From Roseovarius sp. M141 (lineage in GTDB: Bacteria; Pseudomonadota; Alphaproteobacteria; Rhodobacterales; Rhodobacteraceae): a stretch of DNA of 64,000 nt. Below the pieces are notes generated by a model that was not told the DNA's origin, did no database searches, and saw only the letters and a program-made list of their open reading frames with translations. The position numbers and the translations under genes were made by a program. The DNA lies in NCBI RefSeq assembly GCF_024355225.1, contig NZ_VCNH01000002.1:105654-169653 (forward strand), given 5' to 3'. Every line of letters begins with the position of its first letter. Position 1 is the stretch's first letter. Below, piece after piece: positions 1 to 7,605 of this stretch.

Positions 1-561
1 GCGGCGCGATCTCGGTACCTTTTCCGAGCACATAGCCGAACTGGATATTCAGGAAACCAAGCGGCTCGAGCTGGCGGGCGGTGGACAGGGGGCCGGCATC
101 GACCGGCTCGAACCCGGCCTCTGCGGCCAGCGTTTTCACGGTGTCGCGCGCCGTCTCGTCGTCGGCGGCGACAAAGGTCTGCAACGGCTGACCGTCCAGC
201 TTGAGATCCCCCGCATAGTGCTGGGCGAAGATCGTGTTGAAGGCCTTCACGACGAACGCTCCCGAAACGAGCGCAGCGATCGCCTCGGCGGCCGACGTGG
301 TGGTGCCGAGTTGCAAGGCCGAGAAATCTCCTCGGTGACGGGGTTGGACACATCGATGACGATCTTGCCGGTGAAGTCTGCCTGGTCGGCGATTTCGGCA
401 GCTGCCCCATAGGGTGTCGCGAGGATAACGATATCGGCCTCAGTCACGGCGTTTGCCACATCGTCGGCGCGACCAAAGGTCCCTACTTCATGTTGTGTTT
501 TGCTCAGGACATTTGCCAGCCCGGATCCGACATTGCCGTTACCAATGATTGCGATTTTCAT
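1..561 (-). pseudogene. NADP-dependent oxidoreductase of the F420-reductase-like family (COG2085), frameshifted and cut by the window edge
   Basis: The reading frame starts at 561 with MKIAIIGNGNVGSGLA, a Rossmann dinucleotide-binding motif of the NADPH:F420 oxidoreductase-like family, followed by the family-typical VIDVSNPVTE. Near 321-333 the frame is lost: after VTEEIS the expected continuation (SALQLGTTTSAAEAIAALV) is present only in another frame, consistent with two inserted bases or one lost. The remaining protein can be followed in that second frame to position 1, where the window ends. It lies back to back with the LysR gene at 689, a common arrangement for a regulator and its target. 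A sequencing error could also explain the frameshift. Substrate unknown. Confidence 0.75.
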
Positions 562-688
562 GACTTGCTCCTTTCAGTGTGCGCCTTCAGGCGCTGTTTG
601 ATCTGTCAGGAAGATACGCCTTGCCTTTAGTCAATGAAATGGCGACTATAGAGAATGACTATCCGCAAAATGTACTAAGTAATTTGCC
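562..688. promoter_or_regulatory. Divergent intergenic region between the oxidoreductase relic and the LysR gene
   Basis: This 127-bp AT-richer spacer separates two divergently oriented genes and must carry both promoters. LysR-type regulators usually bind such shared regions, so it is the natural site for autoregulation and target control. No clear Shine-Dalgarno sequence precedes the LysR ATG at 689. No specific operator is claimed. Confidence 0.4.
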
Positions 689-1585
689 ATGGATATCGTC
701 GATGAACTCCGGGCCTTCGTGGCCACCGCGCAGACTGGCTCGTTCACTGCGGCTGCCCATCAGTTGGGCGTGTCGAACCGGCTGACTTCCAAATATGTGG
801 CCGGACTGGAGCAACGCCTTGGCGTCCGACTGCTTCAGCGGACCACCCGCAAGGTGGGGCTGACGCCGGCGGGCGAGGATCTGATTGCGCGGGCGCCCGC
901 GCTGCTCGATGATCTCGATGATCTGCTCGGCAGCGTCGCGGAGGGGTCGCGCGGGCTGACCGGCGTCATTCGCATCTCGGCCCCCGTCACCTTCGGCGAA
1001 GTTTACGTCACGGGGATGCTCGCACGGTTCGGCCGGCAGAACCCGAACCTCACGCTCGATTTGCGGCTCAATGACCGCTACGTCGACTTGGCAAGCGAGG
1101 GCATCGATCTGGCGTTTCGCATCGGCCGCTCCGACATGCTGTCGCTCAAGACGCGACGACTTGGCACTGTCAGCAGCCTTCTGGTGGCCAGCCCGGACTA
1201 TGTCGCGGGGCACGGGAAACCCGGCTCGCCCGAGGAACTGGCCGACCATACCTGTATCGTGGACACCAACCGGCGGGTTCCGCACAGATGGGTCTTCGTC
1301 AAGAACGGGGTCGAGACAAATGTTCAGGTCCGGGGACGGTTCCAGGTCAACTCGGCGCGCGCGGCCGTGGATCTGGCGGTCGACGGCATGGGGATCGCCT
1401 ACATCCCGCGCTTCGCGCTGCGCGACACCATCGAGACCGCGGCACTGGTCCCCTTGCTGGAGGAGTTCGGAGGCGACAGCGGTCCTGTCAGCGCGGTTTA
1501 TCTCGAAGGTCGGGCCCTGCCGCGCAAGATCCGCGCACTGATCGACTTCGCCGCCGAGGATATTCGGTCTACCACGATCCTCTAG
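689..1585 (+). CDS. LysR-family transcriptional regulator
   Basis: The 298-aa product has normal LysR-family length. Residues 1-60 form the winged helix-turn-helix (LRAFVATAQTGSFTAAAHQL, then LEQRLGVRLLQRTTRKVGLT). Residues about 90-290 are the periplasmic-binding-like effector domain (GVIRISAPVTFGEVYVTGML, GIDLAFRIG). It is of the CrgA/AaeR-like type that often controls an adjacent, divergently transcribed oxidoreductase, here the frameshifted COG2085 gene. The stop codon at 1583-1585 directly abuts the relic of an IS630 transposase. The coding sequence itself looks intact. The inducer cannot be inferred. Confidence 0.93.
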   Translation: MDIVDELRAFVATAQTGSFTAAAHQLGVSNRLTSKYVAGLEQRLGVRLLQRTTRKVGLTPAGEDLIARAPALLDDLDDLLGSVAEGSRGLTGVIRISAPVTFGEVYVTGMLARFGRQNPNLTLDLRLNDRYVDLASEGIDLAFRIGRSDMLSLKTRRLGTVSSLLVASPDYVAGHGKPGSPEELADHTCIVDTNRRVPHRWVFVKNGVETNVQVRGRFQVNSARAAVDLAVDGMGIAYIPRFALRDTIETAALVPLLEEFGGDSGPVSAVYLEGRALPRKIRALIDFAAEDIRSTTIL

Positions 1586-1597
1586 AGCATCGAGCCT

Positions 1598-1795
1598 TTA
1601 ACTTGATCCATTTCCTGCTTCGCAGAAGCAATTCCAGCATTCCGGCGGTGTGAACAGATCGCAGACTCCGCGAATGCGTCGAAAATCTGGTCGAATGTTC
1701 TGGCCCCTGTCCGTCGCAGGTGCGCCTTGAGTTTCGAGAGCGCCATTTCGATTGGGTTCAAGTCGGGTGTGTACGCCGGCAGATTGTCAATCTGC
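1598..1795 (-). pseudogene. IS630-family transposase, C-terminal fragment
   Basis: On the minus strand LPAYTPDLNPIEMALSKLKA is the hallmark end of the IS630 DDE domain (the DxNPIE motif carries the last catalytic Glu). It continues as HLRRTGARTFDQIFDAFAE. After that the frame breaks and LFTPPECWNCF follows in a second frame up to a TAA at 1598. Everything upstream of the last catalytic motif is missing, so this is a dead 3' remnant. It lies immediately downstream of the LysR gene. Confidence 0.8.
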
Positions 1796-1834
1796 ATCAA
1801 AACTGGGTTAGAGCCGATCATCAACCCCGACGGC

Positions 1835-2227
1835 TCAGTTCGTGAAGGCATCGATAAGGTTGATGACGGAGAGGATCTTTCTGGTGTCACGATCAACCCG
1901 AAAGGCCCGGTTGCCCTCGCGATAATAGCGCCAATCGTCACGCGGTTCTAGATTTAGCCTACGGGGATCGCGGATAACCACGTAGTCACCGATGCGAAGG
2001 ACATCCCCGATTCTAGAGCCGTAGTGATCATAGGACTTGCGTGCCTGCCCCGGCGGCACACAGGGCGGATTCCTTTTTGCAAGTCCCGGCGGGCAATGTC
2101 CTGCAAATCCGTTGTGGTGGTCGCCGCGCGCCTTGCCCTTGCCGCGCCCGGGGTCTGCCGATGCAGGCACGGCGGCCATCGATACGGCTGCAATCGCCAT
2201 TACGGCCAGTGTTCGAGAAAATCTCAT
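1835..2227 (-). CDS. Small exported protein of unknown function
   Basis: The chosen start at 2227 gives 130 aa. The codon is preceded by GGAG six bases upstream and begins a clear signal peptide (MRFSRTLAVMAIAAVSMAAV, cleavage near PASA-DPG). Mature residues run through a basic Gly/Lys/His stretch, a CPPGLAKRNPPCVPPGQ segment with two cysteines, and a C-terminal domain (IGDYVVIRDPRRLNL, YYREGNRAFRVD) like that of small RcnB-type periplasmic proteins common in Rhodobacteraceae. An upstream ATG at 2272 would add 15 residues ahead of the signal peptide and is less likely. Function unknown; the periplasmic location is inferred from the signal peptide. Confidence 0.8.
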   Translation of the reverse strand: MRFSRTLAVMAIAAVSMAAVPASADPGRGKGKARGDHHNGFAGHCPPGLAKRNPPCVPPGQARKSYDHYGSRIGDVLRIGDYVVIRDPRRLNLEPRDDWRYYREGNRAFRVDRDTRKILSVINLIDAFTN

Positions 2228-2423
2228 AGCTCGCTCCGCTTCAAGTGTTGTCGGATAGATAGCGCTGAGCACGACAGAAGTCAGGCATAACGAACATCAC
2301 CGGGCCATAATGCGGCAGAAACGGCGAGCTTCCGCCGGCCTCGTTGCCGCCTGCGAACAACGAAAGGCTGGGTCGATAAACCTGTCCGGCCCGGCCTTGA
2401 GCTAGGTCAGTTTCGCCCTCGGC

Positions 2424-2568
2424 ATGATGCGGGTTGGCTGGCACGTGGCGCTCGCGGCCCTAATCGCTTATCTCGGTGCGGTGCTGGAGCCGAAACCCAA
2501 TAGGGTGTCCGGTGCAATCATCGCGCTTCTTGCGTTGTTCCTGCCCGGCTTTGCGCTAGAACTGGACC
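2424..2568 (+). pseudogene. Possible chromate transporter (ChrA) C-terminal fragment
   Basis: The translation includes two hydrophobic helices, ending GAIIALLALFLPGFAL, which resembles the last transmembrane segments of ChrA proteins (usually LAIFLPGLLL, then a short tail). After ELDR the similarity stops and the sequence passes straight into a RepC fragment. The recognisable part is under 50 residues, so the family assignment is tentative. It cannot be functional as it stands. Confidence 0.4.
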
Positions 2569-2570
2569 GC

Positions 2571-2904
2571 TCTCGATCTGCCGGCAATCATGCAGGCGTG
2601 TCCCGAGTTCGCGTCTTGGGCGCGCAACACGGGCGGATTTTTCAAGGATTGGGGTGATCTGCATCGGGTTGCTGAACCACTCAGGCCGATGGTGGGAATT
2701 TCGGAGCATGCCTGGAACGTGGCGCAGGAGCGAATGGGCACACAGGTGGCAACGGCAGCGTTTGCGCTCGTGTTCGAAAAGCATAGCACGGGTGAGGTTG
2801 CCTCGCCGGGCGGATATCTGCGCGGCATGGTCGAGAAGGCTGGGGCAAGAGATCTGCACCTCAAATGCTGCTTCTATTGCAGACTTGGCGGTAAGGCAAC
2901 GTGA
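2571..2904 (+). pseudogene. Replication initiator RepC, C-terminal fragment
   Basis: The frame reads LPAIMQACPEFASWARNTGG, then DWGDLHRVAEPLRPMVGIS, and GGYLRGMVEKAGARDLHL. These match the conserved C-terminal domain of RepC, the initiator of repABC plasmids: acidic/aromatic segment, WxDL, the MxG-IS block and GGYLRxMxxKA. The N-terminal DNA-binding half and the repA/repB partners are absent, so this cannot initiate replication. It is joined at its 5' side to a fragment resembling ChrA. It shows that a repABC-type plasmid once contributed DNA here, separate from the RPA-type replicon at 54 kb. Confidence 0.7.
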
Positions 2905-3758
2905 GGCTTCAAGATTGAAAAATGCACCGTGTTCAGAGTTGTAAGCAGGTCTTCGGGGAGATTTCTGCCTATATGCGTTGCCGATCTTGCCTGCCGATCT
3001 GAATTGGCTGTGCCAAATCAAGGGCTTCTGGAGACGACACGGTCTTGAGCATTTTGTTGAGGGCCCGTTGGTTTTGAGAAGGACAGGGTCCGTAACCAGG
3101 AAAAGTGAAAGTTTCCTTCGGGTTTTGTGACTGACGGATGAGGGCCTTTGGGGTCCCTCAGGTGGGTCCGGGCCGGGTTCCGGTCTGCCGTTCCTGATGA
3201 AGGGCATTCCCATGCAAACAGGTGTCTTGCGCGTGTTGCGCGCGACCGCTCCCTCGTGGTGGCGACACAAGGAACTACGCCGAACCGGCCAGACGGGGCA
3301 GGCACAGCGGCTCGAGCGCGAGACCGTCCTGCGTGATCTCGGCTATTCGAAGCAGGCGGCGTCATTGCCAAACGCGCATGTGATCTGCGGCGAGGGCGGG
3401 ACATTCATCCATCTCCGTTGGACCACCGTGTCGACCTTCGCGCCGATCGAGCGCTTTCCATTGGCCGCTCTTGCGGTCGCACGAGGGATCCCGTTCATCG
3501 ATATCCGACCCGTCACCGATGTGATTGCCTTCGCGAACCTACCGCGCGTGACACAGGACGGATCGGTCGACCCTGAACCTTGGGGCCCTAGAAGTTCCGT
3601 CTTGCTGTTCAACTAAACGCCATGTCCGGTTGCCCTGCTCAACGCTGAGAAGCTGCTGGGTACTTCTGGCTCTATGTCGCTGCAGCATCCGAAGGCTACA
3701 CGCATTCCAAGATCAAGGATTCGTCGAGTGAGCGCGGGTGTGTTTAGGCGGTCTGCAA
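2905..3758. other. 850-bp stretch with no convincing gene
   Basis: Nothing here could be assigned. A 139-codon open frame at 3197-3616 (+) has unremarkable composition, no recognised motif and a competing open frame on the other strand. It probably represents decayed DNA between the RepC relic and the toxin gene. No IS terminal repeats were recognised. Confidence 0.5.
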
Positions 3759-4433
3759 TCAGGAGATTTGACGCACGACGACGCGCCCGGTTTTGGGCAC
3801 CTCGATCCTGAAGTGGTTCGCCTGTGTCACGTTCAACACCAAAGGCGGGCGGAAACAGGCCCAATTCTCATGGCCGGGATGGCGCACGCTTTCATACCGA
3901 ATGCCGGCGCGGGCGCCGTCTTCCCGAACGCGTCGACCGAAGGCCTGAGACACTGGATAGCTTGCATCATCAGGATCATGATATTCTGGGTGCGCTCCGA
4001 AAATATCGACATAGTCACCTGCCAGGTCCGCCTTGTATTGCCGGTAGCACTCGGATTTCTGGGTCAACGCGCTGAGCGCTATCTCCTTGCGCAGCCCATT
4101 GGCAACTTCCAGCAGTGCGGTGTTGAGGTGGGTCGACCCATACCACGCTCCCAGACTTGCATCTGAAAACCGTAACCCACCGGGCGACCCATGAAGAAAC
4201 GCAGCCATGACCACACTGGCGTTCAGGCGGCCGTAAACCCATTCCTTCGGCGGGAGGCGGGACATCCGGGGCCCCACAAGACGGTCATTCGTCCAGCCCT
4301 CCAGATCCATGACGGCCGCCAGATCACCATGGGTCGTGACCGCGTCAAAAGCCGGGATTGGTGGAAACCGCGAGGGAATAAGGCGTGTGGTGCCCGCACC
4401 TGCGGGCACCACATTGCAGTCAGAAATTTTCAT
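3759..4433 (-). CDS. RES-domain toxin of a type II toxin-antitoxin system
   Basis: This 224-aa product has the RES-domain hallmarks: an Arg in the N-terminal part (TTRLIPSRFPP), a central Glu (LLEVANGL), and GIRYESVRHPGHENWACFRP near the C-terminus carrying the conserved Ser. RES toxins (ParT, MbcT) attack NAD+ or ADP-ribosylate a target. Its ATG overlaps the stop of the antitoxin gene by four bases (4430-4433), so the two are translationally coupled with the antitoxin first, the usual order for Xre/RES pairs. The N-terminus is 20-30 residues longer than in minimal RES toxins. The target is not predictable from sequence. Confidence 0.85.
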   Translation of the reverse strand: MKISDCNVVPAGAGTTRLIPSRFPPIPAFDAVTTHGDLAAVMDLEGWTNDRLVGPRMSRLPPKEWVYGRLNASVVMAAFLHGSPGGLRFSDASLGAWYGSTHLNTALLEVANGLRKEIALSALTQKSECYRQYKADLAGDYVDIFGAHPEYHDPDDASYPVSQAFGRRVREDGARAGIRYESVRHPGHENWACFRPPLVLNVTQANHFRIEVPKTGRVVVRQIS

Positions 4434-4945
4434 GCAAAGACAAGATCGTCTTCTGTGACAGCCTCGAAACTGCCTTCTGGAGCGCCAAAGCCCATGCTAC
4501 CGCCACGCCATGCATCGAGGTAGCGGCGGACGGACATAAGGCCGTCGTGCCCGCCTTCCAGCATGTAGGCCATGGGAGAGGCACCGGCGAAGAGGGTGCC
4601 TTGGTGAGGCCCCTTCAGCCAGACCAGCGCCTGTGTCTCATCTTCGAACAGAATGGTCAGCGCCTTGTATATCCCGAGTATGGCTGAAATCCGCAAAAGT
4701 GTATCAAGAGGCAGAGTCAGGGACTGCTGCTCACGCGCCTTCTTCATCCATTGATGATAGGTAGAGCGACCCGGATCCCCGAGGATAGCGATACGTTCCA
4801 CCTCAGTCAGACCGAACCGGTCTGCGATCCTCCGAAAGGCGCGTAAGCCTGGGGCGCTTGTTCGGGCGCGATCTTCCCTCGAGACGGTATGAAACTGCAT
4901 GGTCCCGGAGGGAGTCGAGGTGTTTGGGAAATCCGCAATCAACAT
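4430..4945 (-). CDS. Xre/MbcA/ParS-type antitoxin with toxin-binding (DUF2384) domain
   Basis: The C-terminal third (GGHDGLMSVRRYLDAWRGG) is the antitoxin Xre/MbcA/ParS toxin-binding domain that occludes RES toxins. The preceding region (ADRFGLTEVERIAILG, STYHQWMKKA) is the Xre-like helical DNA-binding domain. An open frame extends up to 5005, but the predicted promoter and a palindrome lie inside that extension. The ATG at 4945 is preceded by GAGG at good spacing and is preferred (171 aa). ATGs at 4957 and 4903 are alternatives. Antitoxins of this type repress their own operon, which fits the palindrome just upstream. Confidence 0.85.
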   Translation of the reverse strand: MLIADFPNTSTPSGTMQFHTVSREDRARTSAPGLRAFRRIADRFGLTEVERIAILGDPGRSTYHQWMKKAREQQSLTLPLDTLLRISAILGIYKALTILFEDETQALVWLKGPHQGTLFAGASPMAYMLEGGHDGLMSVRRYLDAWRGGSMGFGAPEGSFEAVTEDDLVFA

Positions 4946-4970
4946 GTTCAGCCTCATTTGTCTACTTACA

Positions 4971-4999
4971 GATATATAGTCTATATATGGACAAGTCAA
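4971..4999 (-). promoter_or_regulatory. Promoter and palindromic operator of the RES/Xre operon
   Basis: Read on the minus strand, TTGACT (4999-4994) is followed after 17 bp by TATATC (4976-4971), a plausible sigma-70 promoter. A perfect 17-bp palindrome, ATATATAG-A-CTATATAT, occupies 4972-4988 and so overlaps the spacer and the -10 element. A dimeric Xre antitoxin binding there would block transcription. Promoter and operator are inferred from sequence only. Confidence 0.6.
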
Positions 5000-5033
5000 T
5001 AACATGGAGGGCTGTTATTCCGCGCGACACCCG

Positions 5034-5455
5034 TCACGCCCGCCTGATCGTGTTCGGTGAAACCTGGAACAACCGCGCCAGCTCAGCCACGCTGCGACCC
5101 TCTTGATCGCGCATTCGCTGAACCTCGACGCGGCGCTCGTGGGACAGGGCAGGAGGTCGACCCCCGATCCGTCCGCGCTTGCGGGCGGCGGCCAGACCCT
5201 CCTTTGTCCGCTCCGCGATCCGCTCGCGCTCAAACTGCGCGATGGAGGCAAAGACATGGAAGACCAGACGTCCGGCTGGTGTCGTGGTGTCGATGTCCTC
5301 AGCCAAGGATCGAAAACCTGCACCCTTTTCGCGGATCGTCTCCACAATAATCAGCAGATCCTGCAGCGATCGGCTGAGGCGGTCATACTTGCATACTTGG
5401 TGACCACGACCACATCCCCATCACGCAGCTGATCAACGTGTCGGTCGGCTAACGT
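5034..5455 (-). pseudogene. Serine recombinase (resolvase/invertase), truncated and frameshifted
   Basis: Residues such as AEDIDTTTPAGRLVFHVFAS and QFERERIAERTKEGLAAA are the signature of Tn3-type resolvases, followed by the C-terminal helix-turn-helix (GRSVAELARLFQVSPNTI). Upstream, RDGDVVVVTK continues the catalytic domain, but the expected LDRLSRSLQDLL segment is replaced by a frameshift near 5386-5392. The N-terminus with the active-site Ser is missing beyond 5455. It lies beside the RES/Xre pair and is probably a relic of a transposon or plasmid resolution system. Confidence 0.8.
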
Positions 5456-5507
5456 ACTATTCTGAACTCAGCCGAAATATACCCCATCTACACTTATCAA
5501 TCTGCTC

Positions 5508-5536
5508 TTGACGCTAGGAAGCGTGATCTATTTAAG
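5508..5536 (+). promoter_or_regulatory. Candidate promoter for the small membrane protein gene
   Basis: TTGACG at 5508-5513 is separated by 17 bp from TTTAAG at 5531-5536, about 58 bp before the start codon at 5594. The -35 match is good and the -10 match is weak. Confidence 0.35.
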
Positions 5537-5593
5537 GTTGTATTTTGAAGGCTTACTACCCTGAAGGGTTAAGGAAGTAAGAGGCGGTTCACC

Positions 5594-5833
5594 ATGATCT
5601 TGGGATATTTAGTTATCGGCATACTATTCGGTACGATTTCTGGAGCGATCAGTCTGTCTTTAGGCTCGTCGATATTGCTTGCACTCGCTGTCTATTCCGG
5701 CGTTGGCAGCCTCGGCGTTTTGTTATTGGCAATTTTCCATTATGCGCGGTCGACAATAGTGAATTCTAGTAGTGGCCGTCAAAAGAAAACCCGAGAAGCT
5801 AATGCTATCGAACCGCGTTGGCAGGCACGTTAA
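5594..5833 (+). CDS. Small two-helix inner-membrane protein, function unknown
   Basis: The 79-aa product has two hydrophobic segments (residues about 2-24, starting MILGYLVIGILFG, and about 27-50, LLALAVYSGVGSLGVLLL) separated by a short loop, then a basic polar tail (GRQKKTRE). A GAGGCG Shine-Dalgarno-like sequence lies just before the ATG. Similar very small membrane proteins are widespread in Rhodobacteraceae without assigned function. Its 3' end overlaps the convergent small gene at 5805-5999 by 29 bp. Confidence 0.65.
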   Translation: MILGYLVIGILFGTISGAISLSLGSSILLALAVYSGVGSLGVLLLAIFHYARSTIVNSSSGRQKKTREANAIEPRWQAR

Positions 5834-5999
5834 CCATCGTCTTTCTGGCTAGGTCGGTGAGACCGTAACGCTGTGCATAATCTGCAACGACATGCTCAAG
5901 CTCTGTGATCCGCTGAGATAAAATCGCCCTATCCTCGACGTCAGGTTCGACCACAGAGGATTTATCGTTCTGTATACGCTTCTTGTTTTCCATGGACAT
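5805..5999 (-). CDS. Small hypothetical protein, probably coiled coil
   Basis: The 64-aa product is strongly charged with a heptad-like helix (ILSQRITELEHVVADYAQRY) and no membrane segment. An AGGA sequence precedes the ATG at 5999; an in-frame ATG two codons later is equally well placed. Its 5' end lies only about 50 bp from the end of an IS3-family remnant, so transcription may start in IS-derived DNA. No family recognised, and the gene may not be real. Confidence 0.4.
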   Translation of the reverse strand: MSMENKKRIQNDKSSVVEPDVEDRAILSQRITELEHVVADYAQRYGLTDLARKTMVNVPANAVR

Positions 6000-6047
6000 C
6001 GTTCCTAAAACCGGACAGTTCAGTTGTTGACCCTATGCGGCCATTTT

Positions 6048-6241
6048 TCAAGTCATATCATCAAATGCCTGTTGCGGCATTTGATAGCCGTTGCTGGAGT
6101 GACGGCGTTGGCGGTTATAGAAGACCTCAATATACTCGAAGATTGCGGCCTTGGCTTGAGTACGCGTTCTGAAGCGCTGACGATGCACCATCTTCTTTTT
6201 CAGAGAGGCAAAGAAGTTTTCCATTGGAAGCGCTGCTTTGA
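6048..6241 (-). pseudogene. IS3-family transposase (OrfB) C-terminal fragment with the element's right end
   Basis: The minus-strand frame reads ENFFASLKKKMVHRQRFRTR, then AKAAIFEYIEVFYNRQRRHS, the conserved end of the IS3 integrase core including the last catalytic Glu region and the YN-RRHS motif, and stops at 6048-6050. Downstream, at about 6004-6035, CCTAAAACCGGACAGTTC resembles an IS3-type terminal repeat. The rest of the transposase is missing, and sequence upstream of 6241 belongs to an IS66 relic. Confidence 0.8.
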
Positions 6242-6250
6242 CTCCACCTA

Positions 6251-6390
6251 TTAGGAATAGTTCCAGGGTTGCAGCTGGTCAATGTCGTTCTGTTTATGGC
6301 CGTTGACGATTGCCGTGAGAACGGCGGTCAGATATCCGTTCGGCTCGACGTTGTTGAGTTTGCAGGTCTCAGTGAGCGACGGTAAGCGCT
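6251..6390 (-). pseudogene. IS66-family transposase (TnpC) C-terminal fragment
   Basis: The frame LTETCKLNNVEPNGYLTAVL, then INGHKQND-like sequence and IDQLQPWNYS before a stop at 6251, is the characteristic IS66 TnpC tail (ETCKLNGVDPxAYL ... LLPWN). Only the last 45 residues remain. It abuts a plus-strand TnpB relic from the same IS family, so the element has been internally rearranged. Confidence 0.75.
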
Positions 6391-6431
6391 ATGCCGACTC
6401 CCTCCTACCATTCTGCGACTGAAGCATCGCC

Positions 6432-6548
6432 GCCGGGTGGCTGGACAGGATGAAGCTGTTGGTCTGAGATCAGACCGGAATGGTGCTGGTTCACAAGCGG
6501 CTGGAGGACGGCCAATTTGTCTGGCCACAGGTGCGGGACGGGGTGATG
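6432..6548 (+). pseudogene. IS66 TnpB (Orf2) fragment with internal stop
   Basis: The plus-strand frame gives DRMKLLV-stop-DQTGMVLVHKRLEDGQFVWP and VRDGVME, matching the IS66 accessory protein TnpB (KxLxWDGTGxVLxxKRLExGxFxWP). A TGA at 6465-6467 replaces the expected Trp codon, so the fragment is dead. Its orientation is opposite to the TnpC relic at 6251-6390. Confidence 0.65.
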
Positions 6549-6560
6549 GAACAGCCTCAG

Positions 6561-7391
6561 TCAGAATCTCAAGGCCAGTTTTGCGCTGAGACGGTCAGTG
6601 CTCGTTCCCTCGCCATGGGTGAATTCCAGCCCCGTGACCCAGCGATCGGTCAGTGCATAGTCAAAGCCAACGCCATAAAGAGCAGATTTACCGGTCATGT
6701 CGTAGCCTGTGGTGAAATAAGGTAAAGCACGATTGATTGCATATCCAACCTGGGCCTTAGCTTCAGTACTCCCAGTGCCATCATAATGATGATAAGCAAG
6801 TTCCGCCCCGAATACGACACTTGAAGAAGTTTGCCAACGATATCCAGTGAAAGCCCCCAGAGTAAAATGATTTTCAGTCACGGTTTTTGTTCCGACGACT
6901 TCACTCCACTCGCTTGTTACAACTGGTCCGCGCTCCGCTACTTCGATACCCTCATATCTTTCCGCCAAAAGATCATCGATGTTATCAAAGTCACCGAAGT
7001 AATTGCGGTAATCCTCTTGCGTATTATCGCCGTAGATATAGTCACTCTGCGAAAAATTATTGCAGCCCAACAAACTAATGTACCCGAACGCCTGACAATG
7101 CCCGAGGGGCTCCTCTGGCGACAAAAGCTTGAGGCCCCTTGCCCGTGCGTCCCGGAAAGCATCTGCCTTGGTATAGGGCCGGGTTTCCTGCCGTTGTTCC
7201 GTGATGTAGTGCTGGGTCTTGGTTCTGGTCGTGCCCGCGCTAACGCCAGCATAGGGACCGGTCCAGCTATAGATAGTTGGAGCAGGCGCTATGACAACAG
7301 GCCGTAGCATAGGGGGATCAATGCTGCCCGCATGTGCAGAAACGCCCAAGATCGCCGTAAGGAAAAATGCGCAAATAATAAGCTTGGCCAC
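6561..7391 (-). CDS. Outer-membrane beta-barrel protein (OmpA-like/opacity type)
   Basis: The preferred start is GTG at 7391, because GGAG lies eight bases upstream and translation then opens directly with a signal peptide (VAKLIICAFFLTAILG, cleavage near SAHA-GS). An ATG at 7427 would add 12 residues without a ribosome site. The mature chain begins with a typical barrel start (YSWTGPYAGVSAGTT), has a polar loop region in the middle with two cysteines, and ends in alternating amphipathic strands closing with terminal Phe (LSAKLALRF), the outer-membrane insertion signature. It follows a sugar transferase gene by about 215 bp in the same direction. Function is probably structural or adhesive; not assigned further. 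Confidence 0.75.
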   Translation of the reverse strand: MAKLIICAFFLTAILGVSAHAGSIDPPMLRPVVIAPAPTIYSWTGPYAGVSAGTTRTKTQHYITEQRQETRPYTKADAFRDARARGLKLLSPEEPLGHCQAFGYISLLGCNNFSQSDYIYGDNTQEDYRNYFGDFDNIDDLLAERYEGIEVAERGPVVTSEWSEVVGTKTVTENHFTLGAFTGYRWQTSSSVVFGAELAYHHYDGTGSTEAKAQVGYAINRALPYFTTGYDMTGKSALYGVGFDYALTDRWVTGLEFTHGEGTSTDRLSAKLALRF

Positions 7392-7605
7392 AATGGAAAC
7401 TCCGAACTGGATGGTACAATTGAACAACGCGCAGAAAATACGCCCACGGAGACCTTGGTCTCTGGGGTGAAGAATGCTGAATACGCATCGTGGGGCGCGT
7501 CAGGTGTGGTTTGGGTGGTGGAAGCGAAACGGCAGTGAACAGCCCGCCAACTTTTGCGCATGCCATCTTTGCGGCGTTTACGCTTTTCCTAATTTTTACT
7601 TGGTA

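Noticed and set aside
659..1285. A 208-codon minus-strand frame across the LysR gene
   Set aside because: Antisense shadow of a well-supported LysR coding sequence.
3197..3616. A 139-codon plus-strand frame as a possible gene
   Set aside because: No recognisable motif, no good ribosome site and competing frames on the opposite strand; kept only as unexplained DNA.
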